The notes beneath the pieces are model-generated. The model did not search any database. It was not told the origin of the DNA and saw nothing but the letters and a program-made list of their open reading frames with translations. Source: Nitrosomonas sp. (GTDB lineage: Bacteria; Pseudomonadota; Gammaproteobacteria; Burkholderiales; Nitrosomonadaceae). From it: 38,568 bases of DNA. Positions 34,364-38,568 of the stretch are shown piece by piece. Made by a program: the position numbers and the translations under genes. Position 1 is the stretch's first letter, and each line of letters starts with the position of its first letter. The stretch spans positions 1 through 38,568 of the forward strand of contig JAJFJL010000161.1 in assembly GCA_021774055.1 (NCBI GenBank), written 5' to 3'.

Positions 34364-34424
34364 AAAAGGTGTCGGTCATTGTAATTTGCAAATCATGCAC
34401 ATTATACAATGACTGACACCTTTT
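34364..34424 (-). repeat. 61-bp palindromic element, copy C (inverted)
   Basis: Read on the minus strand it aligns with copy B along its whole length, with identical arms (AAAAGGTGTCAGTCATTG) and a nearly identical centre (GTGCAT, CAAATTACAATG). It starts just after the mazF stop and could also act as its transcription terminator. Confidence 0.82.
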
Positions 34425-34585
34425 CTTATCTCGCTCCACCACTGGGTTGTAGAGAACCCTGTGTATCTGGCACAGACGAGAGAATTGACATGGCCTTCAC
34501 GACGGCTTATCGCATCCTGCTCACTAGCATCAAAGCCTTTCTTTAGCCGAGTTGAAGAGAAATCCTGGTCGGCTGAGAAACTGAC

Positions 34586-34843
34586 GTCAACTGGGCTAAA
34601 CAGAACGGAGTACAGATTAAGCGCTTCAATCTGGCGCAGCAACCGATTATGTTTGCGAATAACTAAATTATGAGAGAGTTCTTGGCGCAATCCGGGCAAA
34701 AAGCATTACCACTGATTCTGTTCGATGACGAAGTTGTTCTGGCAGATCGATACCTAAATCGCTCTGAACTGGCTCGCTGGGAAGGCATCACCCAGCAAGC
34801 CGATTTGTTCTTAAAAGGAAACTGCATAGATGAAATTTCTTGA
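34586..34843 (+). pseudogene. arsD: arsD remnant (arsenic metallochaperone), C-terminal part
   Basis: The frame reads VNWAKQNGVQIKRFNLAQQP and IMFANN, then a TAA at 34664-34666, and goes on IMREFLAQSGQKALPLILFD, EVVLADRYLNRSELARWEGI to a stop at 34841-34843. This is the ArsD C-terminal half. An ATG at 34670 could give a 57-residue piece. The N-terminal part, with the Cys12/Cys13/Cys18 metal site that hands arsenite to ArsA, is not recognisable upstream (34430-34585 shows shifted frames). It overlaps the arsA start by 14 bp, as in intact ars operons, so arsD is inactivated in place. Confidence 0.8.
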
Positions 34844-36590
34844 TCAGCCACCCCGCTTTCTTTTTTTTACCGGTAAAGGTGGGGTAGGTAAAACATCAAT
34901 CGCCTGCGCCACCGCCATTCATCTCGCAGAAGCCAGTAAGCGTGTACTGTTGGTCAGTACTGACCCTGCCTCCAACGTAGGACAGGTATTTGGTGTCAGC
35001 ATCGGCAATCAAATCACCGCCATTGCAGCCGTTTTAGGCCTGTCAGCGCTGGAAATTGATCCGCAAGCAGCAGCGCAAAACTATCGTGATCGTATTATTG
35101 GGCCAGTCCGCGGCGTGCTTCCGGAAACGGTGGTGAAAGAAATTGAGGAACAACTTTCCGGAGCCTGCACCACCGAAATTGCTGCCTTTGACGAATTCAC
35201 CGCGCTTCTCACCGATGCAACACTGACGACTGACTTCGATCACATCATTTTTGATACGGCACCGACGGGACATACCATTCGGTTGTTGCAACTGCCCGGC
35301 GCATGGAGCGGATTTCTGGAAGACGGGAAAGGCGATGCATCTTGCCTTGGCCCTCTGGCTGGTCTGGAAAAGCAACGTACTCAGTACAAGGCGGCGATTG
35401 GCGCCCTGGCCGATCCAGAGCGCACACGTCTGGTTCTGGTCGCTCGTCCCCAGCAAACAACCTTGCGTGAAGTCGCTCGCACGCATGAAGAACTCACAAC
35501 GATTGGTATGAAACAACAGTATCTCGTCATCAACGGGGTGCTGCCTCGCAGCGAAGCAGATCAGGATGCGCTTGCTGCGGCAATCTTTGCACGCGAACAA
35601 GCCGCCTTATCCGCGACTCCTGCTGTGCTAAAAGCTTTGCCATGCGATCAGGTGACCCTCAAACCCTTTAACCTGGTCGGCATTGATGCCCTACATCAGT
35701 TGCTGACCGATACGCCTCAGCAATTAGCGTGTCAGGAAAAGCCTCCGATCATGCTCAACGCCCCAAGTTTGGCAATACTGATTGATGACATTGCTGCCGA
35801 TGGTCACGGCCTGGTAATGTTGATGGGCAAAGGCGGCGTCGGTAAAACCACGCTGGCGGCGGCGATTGCTGTTGAACTAGCTGATCGTGGTCTGCCGGTA
35901 CATCTCACTACCTCAGATCCGGCAGCACATTTGAGCGAAACATTGAACGATGCGGCGGACAATCTGAGCCTAAGCCGAATTGATCCACGCGTCGAAACTG
36001 AGCGTTACCGGCAACATGTACTTGACACAAAAGGCGCAAAACTCGACGCCCAAGGCCGTGCCCTGCTGGAAGAGGACCTGCGCTCACCCTGTACGGAGGA
36101 AATTGCTGTGTTTCAAGCATTTTCACGCATCATCCGCGAAGCGGGCAAGAAATTCGTGGTGATGGACACAGCGCCCACTGGTCACACCCTGCTGTTACTC
36201 GATGCCACTGGGGCATATCACCGAGAAATTACTCGACAGATGGACGATAAAGTGCTCCGTTTCTCCACGCCGATGATGCAATTGCAAAATCCGAAACAGA
36301 CCAAGGTGTTGCTGGTCACTTTAGCGGAAACAACGCCTGTGCTGGAAGCGGCTAATCTGCAAGAAGATTTGCGCCGTGCTGGCATTGAGCCGTGGGGCTG
36401 GATTATCAACAACAGCATGGCAGCCGCACAACCACGCTCGCCTTTGTTGCGCCAGCGGGCACAAAACGAATTAGGCGAGATCGACGTTGTGATCAATCGC
36501 CATGCGACGCGCTACGCTGTGGTGCCATTACTGAAAGAAGAGCCAATAGGCGCACAACGCCTGCGGTCACTTATTCACCCCAAATTTTAG
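34830..36590 (+). CDS. arsA: Arsenite-stimulated ATPase ArsA
   Basis: The 586-residue product, close to the 583 of E. coli ArsA, powers the ArsB arsenite pump. It has two homologous halves, each with a P-loop (FTGKGGVGKTS near 13-23; MGKGGVGKTT near 332-341) and the signature DTAPTGHT (142-149 and again in the second half). The three metalloid-binding cysteines are in place: Cys113 (SGACTTEIAAFDEF), Cys172 (DASCLGPLAGLE) and Cys421 (RSPCTEEIAVF). It should be functional even without ArsD, at lower arsenite affinity. G+C is clearly higher than in the genes to the left, which suggests acquisition. It is followed 10 bp later by the CBS gene. Confidence 0.97.
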   Translation: MKFLDQPPRFLFFTGKGGVGKTSIACATAIHLAEASKRVLLVSTDPASNVGQVFGVSIGNQITAIAAVLGLSALEIDPQAAAQNYRDRIIGPVRGVLPETVVKEIEEQLSGACTTEIAAFDEFTALLTDATLTTDFDHIIFDTAPTGHTIRLLQLPGAWSGFLEDGKGDASCLGPLAGLEKQRTQYKAAIGALADPERTRLVLVARPQQTTLREVARTHEELTTIGMKQQYLVINGVLPRSEADQDALAAAIFAREQAALSATPAVLKALPCDQVTLKPFNLVGIDALHQLLTDTPQQLACQEKPPIMLNAPSLAILIDDIAADGHGLVMLMGKGGVGKTTLAAAIAVELADRGLPVHLTTSDPAAHLSETLNDAADNLSLSRIDPRVETERYRQHVLDTKGAKLDAQGRALLEEDLRSPCTEEIAVFQAFSRIIREAGKKFVVMDTAPTGHTLLLLDATGAYHREITRQMDDKVLRFSTPMMQLQNPKQTKVLLVTLAETTPVLEAANLQEDLRRAGIEPWGWIINNSMAAAQPRSPLLRQRAQNELGEIDVVINRHATRYAVVPLLKEEPIGAQRLRSLIHPKF

Positions 36591-36600
36591 GAGAACAGCC

Positions 36601-37074
36601 ATGTTTATACGAGACGCCATGACCACCGATCCCGTAACCATTCAACTGAAAACCCCTGTTGAAGATATCGCAAACCTGCTATTGGCTCACCGCATCAATG
36701 GCGTTCCAGTGGTCGATAGTGCAGGCCTGTTACTCGGTGTAGTCACTGCAGAGGATCTGATCCACCGTGGGGCAGACGAGCGGCTTGAACCACGCGAATC
36801 AGTCTGGAAGGAGAACTTCTGGATTTCATTTTTCGGACCTCAAGGCGCACAGCGAGGAAAAGCTGAGGGCCGCACGGCAGCAGAAGTAATGACTACAGAA
36901 GTGCACAGCGTTGCTCCGGATATGCACCTATCTGTAGCTGCTAGACTCATGGTGGATCACCACTTAACATCGCTACCCGTAGTGGAAGCAAAAAAAATAG
37001 TTGGCGTTATTTCGCGCATCGACCTCCTGAGTCGCATGAAAACACTCGAAAACCCACTGCAAAAAGAGGATTAA
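36601..37074 (+). CDS. Paired CBS-domain protein of the ars operon
   Basis: The 157-residue soluble protein consists of two CBS domains (about 1-58 and 95-150). The first has [46 protein letters not shown], and the second [20 protein letters not shown] and [25 protein letters not shown] pairs bind adenosine nucleotides, so it may sense energy charge and tune the ArsA-ArsB pump or its expression. It lies 10 bp after arsA and 1 bp before arsB, so it is co-transcribed. CBS genes at this position occur in ars clusters of other proteobacteria, for example the Acidithiobacillus caldus transposon. Its exact role is not established. Confidence 0.9.
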   Translation: MFIRDAMTTDPVTIQLKTPVEDIANLLLAHRINGVPVVDSAGLLLGVVTAEDLIHRGADERLEPRESVWKENFWISFFGPQGAQRGKAEGRTAAEVMTTEVHSVAPDMHLSVAARLMVDHHLTSLPVVEAKKIVGVISRIDLLSRMKTLENPLQKED

Positions 37075-37075
37075 C

Positions 37076-38362
37076 ATGCTTATTGCCCTAGTAATATTTA
37101 TTACGACTATTGTACTGGTGATTTGGCAACCGCGTGGACTCGGTATCGGTTGGAGCGCAATGCTCGGTGCGGTAATGGCGCTTCTGGTTGGTGTCATTCA
37201 TATCGATGATATCCCGGTCGTATGGCAGATCGTATGGAATGCCACTGCCGCTTTCATTGCCATTATCATCATCAGCCTGTTGCTGGATGAAGCTGGATTT
37301 TTTGAATGGTCAGCATTACATGTAGCACGCTGGGGTGGCGGAAAAGGCCGGTTGCTGTTTGTATTGATTATTCTACTCGGCGCAGCTGTTGCCGCGCTGT
37401 TTGCAAATGACGGCGCGGCGTTGATTCTTACGCCCATCGTAATGGCCATGTTGCTGGCCCTGGGTTTCAGCCCGGCAGCTACGCTCGCGTTTGTAATGGC
37501 AGCGGGGTTCATCGCAGATGCGGCTAGCCTTCCACTTGTGGTCTCAAATCTAGTGAATATCGTGTCGGCCGATTTCTTTAATATCGGATTCAATGACTAC
37601 GCTGCAGTGATGATTCCGGTGAATATCGTTGTTATCATTACCTCCCTAGTCGTACTGTTTCTTTATTTTCATCGTAGCATCCCCGCGTACTATGACGTAA
37701 ACAAGCTCAAGGCCCCGAGTGAGGCCATTCGCGACATGGCCACGTTCCGTGCCGGTTGGGTGGTGCTGGTGCTGTTGCTGGTCGGATTTTTCGGACTAGA
37801 ACCCTTGGGTGTACCTGTCAGTGCCGTGGCTGCAGCAGGCGCACTGCTACTGCTTACAGTGGCTGCACGTGGGCAGGTCATTAGCATCCGTAAAGTGATC
37901 AGGGAAGCGCCCTGGCAAATTGTTATTTTTTCGTTGGGAATGTACCTTGTCGTTTATGGGCTACGTAACGAAGGTCTTACCGAACACATTGCTGGATTGC
38001 TCAATTACTTCGCGCAAGGTGGTGTATGGGGTGCGTCTTTTGGCACAGGCATACTCGCCGCACTATTATCATCAGCCATGAATAACATGCCTACGGTACT
38101 GGTAGTTGCGCTCTCCATTGATGCTACGAGTGCAACCGGTGTGGTTAAAGACGCGATGATCTACGCCAATGTTATTGGCAGTGATTTGGGACCTAAGATT
38201 ACCCCCATCGGCTCGCTAGCGACGCTACTCTGGCTGCATGTGCTGGCCCGCAAGGGCATGATAATCACGTGGAGTTATTACTTCAAGGTGGGCGTGGTAC
38301 TAACTTTTCCAGTACTGGCAGTTGCACTGGCGGCACTGGCGTTGCGCTTGAGTTTTGCGTAA
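37076..38362 (+). CDS. arsB: ArsB arsenite efflux permease
   Basis: The 428-residue integral membrane protein (E. coli ArsB has 429) has about 12 hydrophobic segments. ArsB signatures include [81 protein letters not shown] and [19 protein letters not shown]. It expels arsenite or antimonite across the inner membrane, driven by ArsA ATP hydrolysis or by proton motive force. It starts 1 bp after the CBS gene. No arsR or arsC is seen in the window, so control and arsenate reduction must be supplied elsewhere or have been lost. Confidence 0.96.
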   Translation: MLIALVIFITTIVLVIWQPRGLGIGWSAMLGAVMALLVGVIHIDDIPVVWQIVWNATAAFIAIIIISLLLDEAGFFEWSALHVARWGGGKGRLLFVLIILLGAAVAALFANDGAALILTPIVMAMLLALGFSPAATLAFVMAAGFIADAASLPLVVSNLVNIVSADFFNIGFNDYAAVMIPVNIVVIITSLVVLFLYFHRSIPAYYDVNKLKAPSEAIRDMATFRAGWVVLVLLLVGFFGLEPLGVPVSAVAAAGALLLLTVAARGQVISIRKVIREAPWQIVIFSLGMYLVVYGLRNEGLTEHIAGLLNYFAQGGVWGASFGTGILAALLSSAMNNMPTVLVVALSIDATSATGVVKDAMIYANVIGSDLGPKITPIGSLATLLWLHVLARKGMIITWSYYFKVGVVLTFPVLAVALAALALRLSFA

Positions 38363-38413
38363 TACTTGCACATCCACCTGATGTTGACCCGACACACTCA
38401 ACAGGAGGATTTT

Positions 38414-38500
38414 ATGACAGAAGAAGAACTAAGGATCGAGAAGAGAATAACCTGCGAAACTAACGCAGGATTTGTGTTCATATTCAAGGCATGTAAATAG
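38414..38500 (+). pseudogene. Start of a gene cut by a dispersed repeat
   Basis: A perfect AGGAGG (38403-38408) sits 5 bp before an ATG. The frame reads MTEEELRIEKRITC and then enters the TIR element at about 38454, ending at a TAG at 38498-38500. It is the expected next gene of the ars operon, about 50 bp past arsB. What it encoded cannot be judged from about 14 native codons. Confidence 0.5.
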
Positions 38501-38568
38501 GCGCATAGCACGGCTATGTAACTGTTTACATAACGCAGAAGATGAGTGTAAATGCAAAGTGAGTTTCG
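38454..38568. mobile_element. Dispersed palindromic TIR element, copy 3
   Basis: It matches the core of 23791-23942: AACGCAGGATTT, GCGCATAGCACGGCTATGTA and CATAACGCAGAAGATG. CGAAACT at its left end is mirrored by AGTTTCG at the last bases of the window, so the element may end at or just beyond the edge. Confidence 0.78.

Noticed and set aside
34376-34699. A 107-codon minus-strand frame
   Set aside because: It covers repeat C and the arsD remnant in antisense; the plus strand encodes recognisable ArsD sequence.
35043-35600. A 185-codon minus-strand frame
   Set aside because: It is a shadow of arsA, whose plus-strand product is complete with all motifs.
37198-37593. A 131-codon minus-strand frame
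   Set aside because: It is antisense to arsB; its Ala/Asn-rich composition is what membrane-protein codons give on the opposite strand.

Overview
The window reads as chromosomal DNA of a Gram-negative proteobacterium, beta- or gamma-class. The evidence is a TolC/HlyD/PrtD-type secretion system, a TonB-dependent receptor, a KdsB-family cytidylyltransferase (LPS-type sugar chemistry), a Tat-exported PhoX-like protein and Crp, WbsX and RgpF family genes. I cannot name a genus from sequence alone. Most of the window is AT-rich. The arsenic block at the right end (about 34.8-38.4 kb) is visibly richer in G+C and looks acquired.

Layout. 1-3.7 kb, minus strand: the 5' part of a large DUF4347/cadherin-like secreted protein, a broken DUF4214-type gene tail and a truncated IS4-family transposase. 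3.8-9.7 kb, minus: a seven-gene, mostly overlapping operon. In transcription order it encodes a KdsB-like cytidylyltransferase, an HpcH/HpaI-type aldolase, a D-2-hydroxyacid dehydrogenase, an NAD-dependent epimerase, a HAD phosphatase, 6-phosphogluconolactonase and a PhoX/DUF839 protein. 9.9-17.1 kb, minus: a TolC-HlyD-ABC type I secretion operon behind a Crp/Fnr regulator, an SDR-type epimerase and a GT2 glycosyltransferase. A Crp-type operator lies between the regulator and the ABC gene. 17.5-23.7 kb: surface-glycan genes (two divergent WbsX-family proteins, one fused to an RgpF-like domain, and a PIG-L deacetylase-GT2-coiled-coil fusion). 24.4-33.0 kb: a signalling locus of YfiR-like protein, hybrid histidine kinase and REC-GGDEF-EAL protein (minus strand), divergent from a TonB-dependent receptor. 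33.0-34.4 kb: a repeat-rich zone with a MazEF toxin-antitoxin pair bracketed by inverted 61-bp elements. 34.5-38.5 kb: arsD remnant, arsA, a CBS-domain gene, arsB and a short gene broken by a repeat.

How it may fit together. The type I exporter could secrete large adhesins such as the DUF4347/cadherin-like protein, although no C-terminal secretion signal is visible in the window. The glycan genes and the ulosonate-like operon suggest an elaborate cell surface. The YfiR/kinase/GGDEF-EAL locus could link an outer-membrane signal to c-di-GMP and so to attachment.

The window also carries several families of short palindromic repeats: a roughly 150-bp TIR element in three copies, a 61-bp element in three copies, a 194-bp MITE-like element with flanking direct repeats, and nested inverted repeats. 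There are also IS4 and IS66 remnants. The most interesting leads are the ulosonate-like operon, the Crp operator matched by its neighbour's recognition helix, the bracketed MazEF module with a perfect 24-bp operator-like palindrome, and the dispersed TIR element.
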